A DNA stretch of 64,000 nucleotides from Desulfofundulus thermobenzoicus (GTDB lineage Bacteria; Bacillota; Desulfotomaculia; Desulfotomaculales; Desulfovirgulaceae). This document shows, in pieces, positions 1-6,555 of this stretch; position 1 is the first letter of the stretch; each line of letters starts with the position of its first letter. The stretch is from positions 1-64,000 of the forward strand of contig NZ_WHYR01000010.1 of the NCBI RefSeq assembly GCF_009428905.1, in the 5' to 3' direction. Made by a program: the position numbers and the translations under genes. Under the pieces are notes generated by a model. The model made no database searches, had not been told where the DNA came from, and saw only the letters and a program-made list of their open reading frames with translations.

Positions 1-162
1 GGGTTTCCCGCCACCCCCTGAGCCGTGTTTCGCGGGCCATTTTTTCCGCAACCGCCTGGACGATAAATTCGTTGCGGCTCATGCCGAGAATTTTCAATAG
101 TTGTTCCATTTGCGCGACGATGCTTTTTGTAACCTGATATGAACCATACGGGCGTTGTCCAT
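1..162 (-). pseudogene. Ribbon-helix-helix DNA-binding protein, frameshifted and cut by the window edge
   Basis: An ATG at 162 sits 9 bases after a strong AGGAGG (172-177) and opens with MDNARMVHIRLQK. That frame stops after 22 codons. The next frame continues as SIVAQMEQLLKILGMSRNEF and on to the window edge. Together they read like an antitoxin- or CopG-type ribbon-helix-helix protein: a short strand, a helix, then the G-x-S-R-N-E-F turn. The frames join at an A5 run (T5 at 124-128 on the plus strand); one more A restores a continuous reading frame. It could be a real disruption, polymerase slippage or an assembly error. The family call rests on pattern only. Confidence 0.55.
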
Positions 163-248
163 TATGCAACACCTCCTGTTACATAACATGTTACCACAAT
201 GCAATCAAAAGCTCAACCACCCCTGCTGCTACAGAGCTTAAAGATGGG

Positions 249-380
249 CTACATATCACCCGTAGCCGTTTGCAGCCGGTTACGGCCCTCCCTTTTGGCC
301 TGATACAGGGCGCTGTCGGTAAACTGAACCAGGTCGCTTATATCCCGAGCGCTCCGGGGATAGGTGGCCATACATAAGGT
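249..380 (-). pseudogene. Remnant of a GGDEF domain C-terminus
   Basis: On the minus strand this segment reads MATYPRSARDISDLVQFTDS, then ALYQAKREGRNRLQ, and stops at 249-251. ATYP, then a D-ALYQAK helix ending in GRNR, is the usual end of diguanylate cyclase domains. The GGDEF motif itself and the N-terminal half are missing. It lies just after the stop of the HD-GYP gene on the same strand, so the pair may descend from a longer sensor or from a neighbouring cyclase gene that lost its front. No start or ribosome site is visible, so it is probably not expressed as an enzyme. Confidence 0.6.
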
Positions 381-437
381 ACAAAGCAAAAAAGATAATT
401 CTTTAAAAAACAAATCGTAGTTTTTGCTCCCAGACGA

Positions 438-1055
438 TTATTTCAGAGTTGCCAGGACATCCCCGGCCAGCCGGTGGGGTTGAAAATCCGCTCCACCGCA
501 AACCACCCGGTAGCAGAATATTTCCACCAGCTGCGGGTCAAACTGGGTGCCGGCACAGCGCTCAAGTTCTTTGACTGCTGCCTCCCGGGGCATCCTGGGA
601 CGGTACGCCCGGTTGGATGTCATGGCGTCAAAACTGTCGGCCACCGCCAAGATGCGCGCCTCCAGGGGAATGTCTTCCCCGGCCAGGCCGGCCGGGTACC
701 CGCAGCCGTCGTAGCGTTCGTGGTGGTAAAGGACCGCCCGGCTGATCAGGTCCATTCCCGGGATGGCTGAGAGAATTTCATAGCTATATACCGGATGCTT
801 TTTAACTTCTTCCCACTCCGCAGCGGTAAGTTTGCCCGGCTTTAACAATATGGAGCTATCAATGCCCAACTTGCCTATGTCGTGCAGCAGGCCTGATAAG
901 TAGACCCGCTCTTGTTCCTTCCCGGACATGCCCAGTTCCCTGGCCAGTACCAGGGCGTAGCCGGCCACCCGCTGGGAATGCTCTGAGGCTTCCTTGAACC
1001 GGGCCTCCATGATCCGGATGAGCGTCAGGGCTGCGTGGATCACTGTCGATTTCAT
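438..1055 (-). CDS. HD-GYP domain protein, likely cyclic-di-GMP phosphodiesterase
   Basis: The 205-residue protein is almost entirely an HD-GYP domain, the metal-dependent class of enzymes that linearises cyclic di-GMP. Visible landmarks are the HD pair in LLHDIGKLGI near residues 55-65, HHERYDGCGYPAGL near 112-125, and ADSFDAMTSNRAYR near 138-151. There is no receiver, PAS or membrane segment, so it is either free-standing or a fragment of a longer sensor. The ATG at 1055 follows [13 protein letters not shown] remnant lies directly downstream. Activity is inferred from the intact motif. Confidence 0.88.
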   Translation of the reverse strand: MKSTVIHAALTLIRIMEARFKEASEHSQRVAGYALVLARELGMSGKEQERVYLSGLLHDIGKLGIDSSILLKPGKLTAAEWEEVKKHPVYSYEILSAIPGMDLISRAVLYHHERYDGCGYPAGLAGEDIPLEARILAVADSFDAMTSNRAYRPRMPREAAVKELERCAGTQFDPQLVEIFCYRVVCGGADFQPHRLAGDVLATLK

Positions 1056-1111
1056 GGAAACACCTCTAAAGGGAAGAACAATAATTGTTTCAGGATATGC
1101 CTGCGGGATTC

Positions 1112-2707
1112 TCAGGCCAGCTTGAAATGCCCGGCCAGGGTGTCCAGTTCCCCGGCCAGGCCGGCCAGGTTTTGCGTGGTGGATGAGACCTCTTCCATGG
1201 CCGCCGTCTGCTCCTCGGCCGCCGCGGCCACATTCTGGACCGCCGAGGACATTTCTTCGGCCGCTGCCGCCACTTCCCGGATTTCCCCCGCCAGTTTCTG
1301 GACGGCCTCGATGATCCTTTCAAAAGTCAGCCCCACCTCTTCCACCACCTGCACCCCATTTTCCACCCTGGCAACGCTCATCTCCATGCTCTGGACGGCC
1401 TTCTGGGATTCCTGCTGAATGGTGGTGATCAGGGCGTAGATCTCTTTGGCCGCCCCGGCGGACTGCTCGGCCAGCTGGCGCACCTCTTCAGCCACCACGG
1501 CAAAGCCCCGCCCGTGTTCACCGGCCCGGGCCGCCTCGATGGCGGCATTCAAGGCCAGCAGGTTGGTCTGGTCGGTAATATGGGTGATCAGCTCCACTAT
1601 CTGGGTAATCCGGGAGGTGGTTTCGTAAAGGTTCCGGATGACTTCCCCGGTGCCGGCGGCAGCCTGCTGGATGGCGTCCATTTGCATCCTGATATTCCGG
1701 ATGCCTTCGCTGCCTTCCCGGGCATGGACGGCGGCCTGCTCGGCCATCCCGGCGATATGCGAGGCATTGCCGGTGACCTGCTCCACCGTGCCGGCCACCT
1801 GGCTGATGGTGGAGGCGGTTTCGCTGGCTCCGGCGGAAACGTTCTGGGCGCTGGCGGAGAGTTCCGAGGCGGAAGAGGCCAGGGTATCGGACTTTTCCTG
1901 GAGGTGCCTGACAATCTCCTTTAAATTGTGCAGCATGGTATTGAAAGATTCCGCCAGGCGGCCGGTTTCATCCTTCGTTTTAAGATCAATGCCTTCCCCG
2001 CTGAGGTCGCCGGCGGCAATTTTAGCCGCCCCGGCATCCACCAGGCGTATGGGGGCCGTAATCATCCGGGCAATGATAAAAGCCACAAGCAGACCCAGCA
2101 CAATGGTGACGGCCACCAGGATTATCGATATGGCAATGGCACGGTTTGCCCTGGATGCGGTCCGGCCGGCGCCATCGTCCAGAACCTGCTTTTCAAAATC
2201 GGCAAAGGCCGTACCGGCGCCGGTAAGGTTGCGAACCACACCGCTATGGGACTGGTGATGCTGTGCCAGCTGCTCTTCAATTTTCACCCGGTCGGCTTCA
2301 CTGGCTGATTTACTGGCCTTGATCAGGGAGATTACCTGGTCGCCGTATTGTTTGAAATCGGCTGCCTGCGCCTGGAATTTCTGCAAAAGGTCCTTTGCTT
2401 CCGCCCTTTCCAGCAAAGGGGCAACCTTTTCCAGCCCATCGTCTCCATCCTTTACGGATTGCTGGTACCTGCTGGCCAGGTCTTCATCCCGGGTCAATAT
2501 GTACTGTCTTAAATAAGCCGCCGCCGCATTATAATGGGCCAGGGCATCGTTTGACTCGCCATAGGCGTAAGCCTTTAACTTGATTAAGCCGGTGAAATCA
2601 TTGTTCATGCTTCTCATTTGCATTATTAGAAATAAGCATGTGCCCAGCATCAACAACAGAACCGCTCCGAAGCCGAGCATGAGCTTCCCCATGATATTCA
2701 GGCGCAC
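1112..2707 (-). CDS. Methyl-accepting chemotaxis protein
   Basis: A 531-residue transmembrane chemoreceptor. The start is GTG at 2707, nine bases after AAAGGAG. Membrane helices lie near residues 8-29 and 191-214 and enclose a roughly 160-residue helical extracytoplasmic sensor. A HAMP linker and the long signalling coiled coil follow. The kinase-contact hairpin is plain ([17 protein letters not shown], then [12 protein letters not shown]). No C-terminal CheR-tethering pentapeptide is seen; the protein ends LAGHFKLA. It would report to CheA/CheW encoded elsewhere. The ligand cannot be told from sequence. It stands alone, without chemotaxis genes beside it. Confidence 0.95.
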   Translation of the reverse strand: MRLNIMGKLMLGFGAVLLLMLGTCLFLIMQMRSMNNDFTGLIKLKAYAYGESNDALAHYNAAAAYLRQYILTRDEDLASRYQQSVKDGDDGLEKVAPLLERAEAKDLLQKFQAQAADFKQYGDQVISLIKASKSASEADRVKIEEQLAQHHQSHSGVVRNLTGAGTAFADFEKQVLDDGAGRTASRANRAIAISIILVAVTIVLGLLVAFIIARMITAPIRLVDAGAAKIAAGDLSGEGIDLKTKDETGRLAESFNTMLHNLKEIVRHLQEKSDTLASSASELSASAQNVSAGASETASTISQVAGTVEQVTGNASHIAGMAEQAAVHAREGSEGIRNIRMQMDAIQQAAAGTGEVIRNLYETTSRITQIVELITHITDQTNLLALNAAIEAARAGEHGRGFAVVAEEVRQLAEQSAGAAKEIYALITTIQQESQKAVQSMEMSVARVENGVQVVEEVGLTFERIIEAVQKLAGEIREVAAAAEEMSSAVQNVAAAAEEQTAAMEEVSSTTQNLAGLAGELDTLAGHFKLA

Positions 2708-2974
2708 GACAAATAACTCCTTTCATAATTACTTGTTGGAATGGGCTACAGCTTTACAATCGCCCGGGCAGCATGATCAGCAGGACAGCCCTAAAGACTG
2801 CCGTGCCTCGGATATTAAATTTAGGGCTTTGGCGGACATTTACGCTTGTTTACGGAGAGCTGTCAAATAGAGCCGGGAAGGAATTATGGCGGAGAATGCA
2901 GGCGGGAGTATGGAAAGGGGAAAAAAGGTTCACCATCTTCGAAATGGGAAATTATGTAAATATTAGGATATTTA

Positions 2975-2987
2975 CCCCCCCCCCCCC
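2975..2987. repeat. Homopolymer run of 13 C
   Basis: Thirteen consecutive C bases in an otherwise A+T-rich intergenic stretch, about 120-185 bases upstream of the paired dyads and 232 bases before the first gene of the PanB-like operon. Runs of this length are prone to slippage. The exact length in an assembly should be treated with caution. Confidence 0.9.
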
Positions 2988-3106
2988 GAACATTTGTTTT
3001 AACAGGGTCTGTAGCATCATTAAAAAATCACCTTCTGCTCATAAGCTCCAGGTACTTTTTTCTACAAATACTCTAAAATTCCTTTTTAAAAGTTCATCTC
3101 GGTCCT

Positions 3107-3161
3107 ATTATTGTCCCTTTTAGACAATAATTAACGTATAGTTATGTCTATTATAGACATA
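3107..3161 (+). promoter_or_regulatory. Paired operator-like dyads upstream of the PanB-like operon
   Basis: The first dyad is ATTATTGTC (3107-3115), seven bases, GACAATAAT (3123-3131). The second is a perfect 19-base palindrome, TATGTCTAT/ATAGACATA, at 3143-3161. Both share the layout GTC-N7-GAC, and the word GACAATAATTA recurs at 3123 and 3162, 39 bases apart. Two equal sites 36 bases apart, centre to centre, and 60-110 bases before the start codon suggest a dimeric regulator bound side by side. The PucR-like protein at the far end of the locus is the obvious candidate, but that link is inference. Confidence 0.65.
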
Positions 3162-3219
3162 GACAATAATTAGTCATAATTTTATAATACTCATAAAATC
3201 CAACAAGGAGGTTTTGCCC

Positions 3220-4077
3220 ATGGCGGAAAATGTCAGAAAAAAGGTAACCATTCCCGATCTGCAGAGAAAAAAGGCCAATAAGGAAATGATTGTAATGGCT
3301 GGCATCCCCGACTACCCGAACGCCCTGGCGGCGGACAAAATAGGCATAGACATCGCCTGTGCCAGCGACGCCGGCGCCATGACCCTGTTTGGGCGGGAAA
3401 CAACATTGACCGTGCCCTTTTACGAGGAACTGGTCCTTACCCAGGCGGTAGCCCGAGGAACCAAGTACGCTCTGGTACTGGCGGACATGCCCTACATGTC
3501 TTACCACATTTCCAAGGAAGAGGCCATCCGGAACGCCGGGCGCCTGGTCAGTGAGGGCGGCGCCGACGGGATGAAGTGCGAAGGGGACAAGTACACGGCG
3601 GAAAACATCAAGGCCATCGTTCGGGCCGGAATCCCGGTCATGGGACACATTGGTCTGACCCCCATGCGCGTAACCCAGATTGGGGGTTTCCGCGCCCAAG
3701 GCACCACGGCGGAAGCCGCCAAGCGATTGGTGGATGACGCCTTGGCCATGGAGGATGCCGGCTGCTTTGCGCTGTTGCTGGAAGTGGTGCCCGCCGAATT
3801 AGGGCAATATATTACTGAAAGACTGAGCATCCCAGTGATCAGCTTGGGTGCCGGGCCGTATTGCGACGGTGTGCATATCGTCGGCGCAGATATGTTCAAC
3901 CTTTATGATCGCTTCCTGCCCAGGCACTCCAAGGTTTACGTAAACCTGCGGGAAGTTCTGGAGCGGGTTTACAGCGAATACAAGAACGATGTGCTCACCC
4001 GGTCTTATCCCGAGCCAAAACATGACGTGCACATGAAACCAGGAGAGTATGAGCGCTTTATAGAGTTGGTCAAATAG
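3220..4077 (+). CDS. PanB-like (ketopantoate hydroxymethyltransferase superfamily) protein 1
   Basis: 285 residues with ATG at 3220, eight bases after AAGGAGG. It follows the PanB TIM-barrel pattern: Asp50 in ASDAGAM, Asp89 in LADMPYM and Glu121 in MKCEGD sit where PanB binds magnesium, and Glu188 in LLEVVP sits where PanB keeps its catalytic Glu. GHIGLTP and LGAGPYCDG also match. The surrounding substrate-pocket sequence differs clearly from housekeeping PanB, and no panC, panD or panE is nearby. The chemistry is probably transfer of a one-carbon hydroxymethyl unit between folate and a 2-oxoacid, or the reverse cleavage. The substrate is unknown. The first gene of a likely operon with a second PanB-like protein and a carrier. 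Confidence 0.8.
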   Translation: MAENVRKKVTIPDLQRKKANKEMIVMAGIPDYPNALAADKIGIDIACASDAGAMTLFGRETTLTVPFYEELVLTQAVARGTKYALVLADMPYMSYHISKEEAIRNAGRLVSEGGADGMKCEGDKYTAENIKAIVRAGIPVMGHIGLTPMRVTQIGGFRAQGTTAEAAKRLVDDALAMEDAGCFALLLEVVPAELGQYITERLSIPVISLGAGPYCDGVHIVGADMFNLYDRFLPRHSKVYVNLREVLERVYSEYKNDVLTRSYPEPKHDVHMKPGEYERFIELVK

Positions 4078-4089
4078 CTGGCTGGTGAG

Positions 4090-4127
4090 AAAAGGGATAT
4101 TCCTGACCCTACGGGGATATCCCTTTT
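4090..4127 (+). terminator. Stem-loop between the two PanB-like genes
   Basis: An 11-base perfect stem, AAAAGGGATAT (4090-4100) with ATATCCCTTTT (4117-4127), closes a 16-base loop, and the right arm ends in T4. It starts 12 bases after the stop of the first PanB-like gene. It may be a partial terminator or stability element lowering expression of the second gene and the carrier relative to the first. Strong termination is doubtful, because few T follow. Confidence 0.55.
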
Positions 4128-4220
4128 GCGGCAAAAATGTTGCACTATCCATCCGGCTATGCGGAAAATTGATGCCGCGCCGCTGTGGGGAGGTGCGGAC
4201 TGAAAGGAAGAACGGTTACC

Positions 4221-5057
4221 ATGGCTCGTGTCGATGCGGCTTACCTGATACAAAAAAAGTCAAGCGGGAATAAGATCACCCTGTCCATTGTCTATGACTT
4301 CAGCACCGCCCAGGCGGCGGATCAGGCCGGAATCGATATTTTGCTGGTCAACGACGACGTGAACATGCTTTTGTACGGCGAATCCCACGTCACTTCAACA
4401 ACGGTGGAACAAATGGTGTATCACGCCAGGGCCGTTTCCCGCGCTGCCGATCGTGCTCAAGTGGTGCTGGATCTACCGGCTTCCATGCTGCAAATGGAGC
4501 GGGGTGACTTCCTGCGCCGGCTGGAGACGGTTTTTGCTGAAACCGGCGTACAGGCGGTAAAGATAGAAGGCGGAGCCGAGGCGGTCAGCCTGATCAGGGA
4601 GGCAAGCGCTCTGGGGATACCGGTTATGGGACATATCGGCTTGAATCCCAAACGGTTGAGCGATCTGGTCCACTGCACAGCACAGGGTAAGACCAGGGAG
4701 CAGGCGGCGGAACTGTTGAAAGTGGCCAGGGAGGTGGAAAAAGCCGGAGTTTATGCCGTGTTGCTGGACGCCGTAACCGAAGAAACGGCCGCATGCATTA
4801 CTGAGGAACTGTCAATACCCACCATTGGTATCGGTTCCGGGAGAAAGTGCGATGGTGTGGGACTGGTTTCTTTCGACTTGTTGGGTATTACCCCAGGACG
4901 GGTGCCGAAATTTGTGAAAAAATACTGCCATGCCAGGGAAGAATTTGTTGAAGCGTTCAAGTGTTTCGTCAGAGATGTGCGGGAAGGCCGGTATCCCGGA
5001 CCGGAGCACGTATACCGCGCGCGGGAAAGAATCATCTGTCATAAGCTAAAAGAATAG
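4221..5057 (+). CDS. PanB-like protein 2, with Asp in place of the catalytic Glu
   Basis: 278 residues. The ATG at 4221, behind AAGGAAG, is preferred over an upstream GTG at 4185. The fold pattern is PanB throughout: LLVNDDVNM (Asp45), LDLPAS (Asp84) and KIEGG (Glu116) keep the metal ligands, and GHIGLNP and IGIGSG are present. At the site where PanB has a catalytic Glu (ECVP), this protein has Asp183 in LLDAVT. It is also divergent from its neighbour at 3220, so this is not a recent tandem duplication. A second subunit, a paralogue for a related substrate, or the other step of a two-step hydroxymethyl transfer are all possible. Confidence 0.78.
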   Translation: MARVDAAYLIQKKSSGNKITLSIVYDFSTAQAADQAGIDILLVNDDVNMLLYGESHVTSTTVEQMVYHARAVSRAADRAQVVLDLPASMLQMERGDFLRRLETVFAETGVQAVKIEGGAEAVSLIREASALGIPVMGHIGLNPKRLSDLVHCTAQGKTREQAAELLKVAREVEKAGVYAVLLDAVTEETAACITEELSIPTIGIGSGRKCDGVGLVSFDLLGITPGRVPKFVKKYCHAREEFVEAFKCFVRDVREGRYPGPEHVYRARERIICHKLKE

Positions 5058-5084
5058 AAATTTGGCAGAAAGGAAGGGTCGTGC

Positions 5085-6470
5085 ATGGCTGTCCCGGAAA
5101 GTTCTCTGCCTGTCGACGACCGGAAAAGCACCGTCGGGATCAATATTCCCGGCCGGATGGAAAGGCTACCCTTAACCGGGTACCAGAATAAATTATTTGC
5201 GGTGATTGCCACGGCCTGGCTGGCCGATCAGGTGGATGTGGCTCTACTGACGTTTCTGCTGGGATCGATTATTGAAACCTTCCACTTAAACACAATTCAA
5301 GTGGGTTTTCTCGCCTCCATGACCTATCTCGGTCAGCTTATCGGCAATGTTATCTTTGGTACTATGTCCGACCTTTGGGGCAGGCAGAAAACCTTCCAGA
5401 TCACGATGATTATCTGGGGGATCGCCAGTCTTCTCGCCGCCACCTCATGGAATGTATGGGCACTGATGGTGTTCAGAGTGCTGATCGGGGCGGGTGTGGG
5501 GGGTGAGGCCCCGGTGGCCCAGGCGATGGTTTCGGAATTCGTACCGGCCAGCGTGCGCGGCAAGTATATCGCCTGGATGGAAGGGATGTGGGCTGTGGGT
5601 TTCGTGTGCTCTGGTGCCATCTCCTTCTTCCTGCTGAAATATGCCAACTGGCGCTGGGTCTTCGTTTGCGTCGGCCTGCTTGCCTTGGTGGTACTTATCG
5701 TCCGGCGTCATCTTCCCGAATCGCCGCACTGGCTGTACGATAGGGGACGGTTTAAGGAAGCGGAACAAGTGATGACCGCCATTGAACAGGAAGTGGAAAA
5801 ACGTTACGGCAGACCCCTGCCTGAGCCGCAACAGGTGGAAACCGATGTACACCAAAAGGTGCTCCCGGTGACCGTGTTGTTCCAGAGGTTTTATATTAAA
5901 CGCACCTTCATGGCCTTCGGCCTCTGGTTCTTCGCCCTGATGGGATTCTTCGGCCTGACCTCCTGGGTGGCGGTGCTTTTGAACCAGGCCGGTATGTCCA
6001 TTGTCAAATCGGTGGGGTTCGTTACGCTGATTACCGTCGGCGGCATCCCCGGTTTCCTGGCGGCGGCCGCCCTGCTGGAGAAAATCGGGCGCAAGGCGAC
6101 GACGGCCATCTTCTTGGTGATGAGCGCGGTGCTGGCCTACGTTTACGGCCATGCCACGGCGAACATAACCACGCTGTTTCTCGCCGGATTCGGCATGAAC
6201 TTCTTCACCTTCGGCATGTGGTGCTGCCTGTACGCCTATACGCCGGAACTTTTCCCGACCAGGGCGCGCTCCAGCGGCGCCGGGTTCGCCTCGGCCTTTG
6301 GCCGGATCGGCGCAATTACTGGACCGATCGTGGTAGGTTACATTGTTAACGCCGTGGGCCACGCCGGTGTGTTCAGCTTAGGCGCCATCAGTTTTGTGAT
6401 TGCCGCATTGCTGGTGCTTATTCTCGGACCGGAAACGAAGGGTGAGGTGCTGGAGAAAATCAGCGTGTAA
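5085..6470 (+). CDS. MFS metabolite:H+ symporter family transporter
   Basis: 461 residues with about twelve membrane segments. The N-terminus (MERLPLTGYQNKLF) and the loop signature GTMSDLWGRQKTFQ resemble the aromatic-acid/niacin type of MFS proton symporters; SPHWLYDRGRFKEAE after the first half is also typical. The ATG at 5085 follows AGGAAGG, 27 bases after the PanB-like 2 stop, so the genes are co-transcribed. It probably imports the organic acid handled by the two PanB-like proteins. The substrate cannot be read from the sequence. A strong shared terminator follows. Confidence 0.88.
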   Translation: MAVPESSLPVDDRKSTVGINIPGRMERLPLTGYQNKLFAVIATAWLADQVDVALLTFLLGSIIETFHLNTIQVGFLASMTYLGQLIGNVIFGTMSDLWGRQKTFQITMIIWGIASLLAATSWNVWALMVFRVLIGAGVGGEAPVAQAMVSEFVPASVRGKYIAWMEGMWAVGFVCSGAISFFLLKYANWRWVFVCVGLLALVVLIVRRHLPESPHWLYDRGRFKEAEQVMTAIEQEVEKRYGRPLPEPQQVETDVHQKVLPVTVLFQRFYIKRTFMAFGLWFFALMGFFGLTSWVAVLLNQAGMSIVKSVGFVTLITVGGIPGFLAAAALLEKIGRKATTAIFLVMSAVLAYVYGHATANITTLFLAGFGMNFFTFGMWCCLYAYTPELFPTRARSSGAGFASAFGRIGAITGPIVVGYIVNAVGHAGVFSLGAISFVIAALLVLILGPETKGEVLEKISV

Positions 6471-6505
6471 AACCGGGAAAACAGGTAAGCGTCTACAACA
6501 ACAAT

Positions 6506-6555
6506 GGCGGGTTCCCGCATTTTCAGCACCGGGAACCCGCCGTTATACGTTTTTT
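6506..6555. terminator. Bidirectional intrinsic terminator
   Basis: A 12-base perfect stem, GGCGGGTTCCCG (6506-6517) with CGGGAACCCGCC (6530-6541), can extend through a G-T pair and is followed by T6 at 6550-6555. It separates the convergent MFS and PucR-type genes. The T run overlaps the stop codon of the latter. Confidence 0.9.

Larger units (their letters stand above)
2708..3219. other. 512-base intergenic stretch, divergent between chemoreceptor and PanB-like operon
   Basis: No convincing gene is seen. The right half is A+T-rich and carries a 13-C run (2975-2987) and two dyads (3107-3131 and 3143-3161) that probably control the operon starting at 3220. The plus-strand open frame across 2773-3123 has an unlikely composition and runs through the C tract, so it is not called. 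The left part must hold the chemoreceptor promoter, which could not be placed. Confidence 0.6.

Noticed and set aside
2773-3123. 116-codon plus-strand open frame in the intergenic region
   Set aside because: It crosses the C13 run, reading a poly-Pro block, has no ribosome site and no recognisable protein features, and ends inside the operator region.
3220-4077. Housekeeping panB
   Set aside because: The pocket sequence diverges, a second divergent copy is adjacent, no panC/panD/panE is nearby, and an MFS carrier shares the operon with a PucR regulator converging on it. Kept as PanB-like without the gene symbol.
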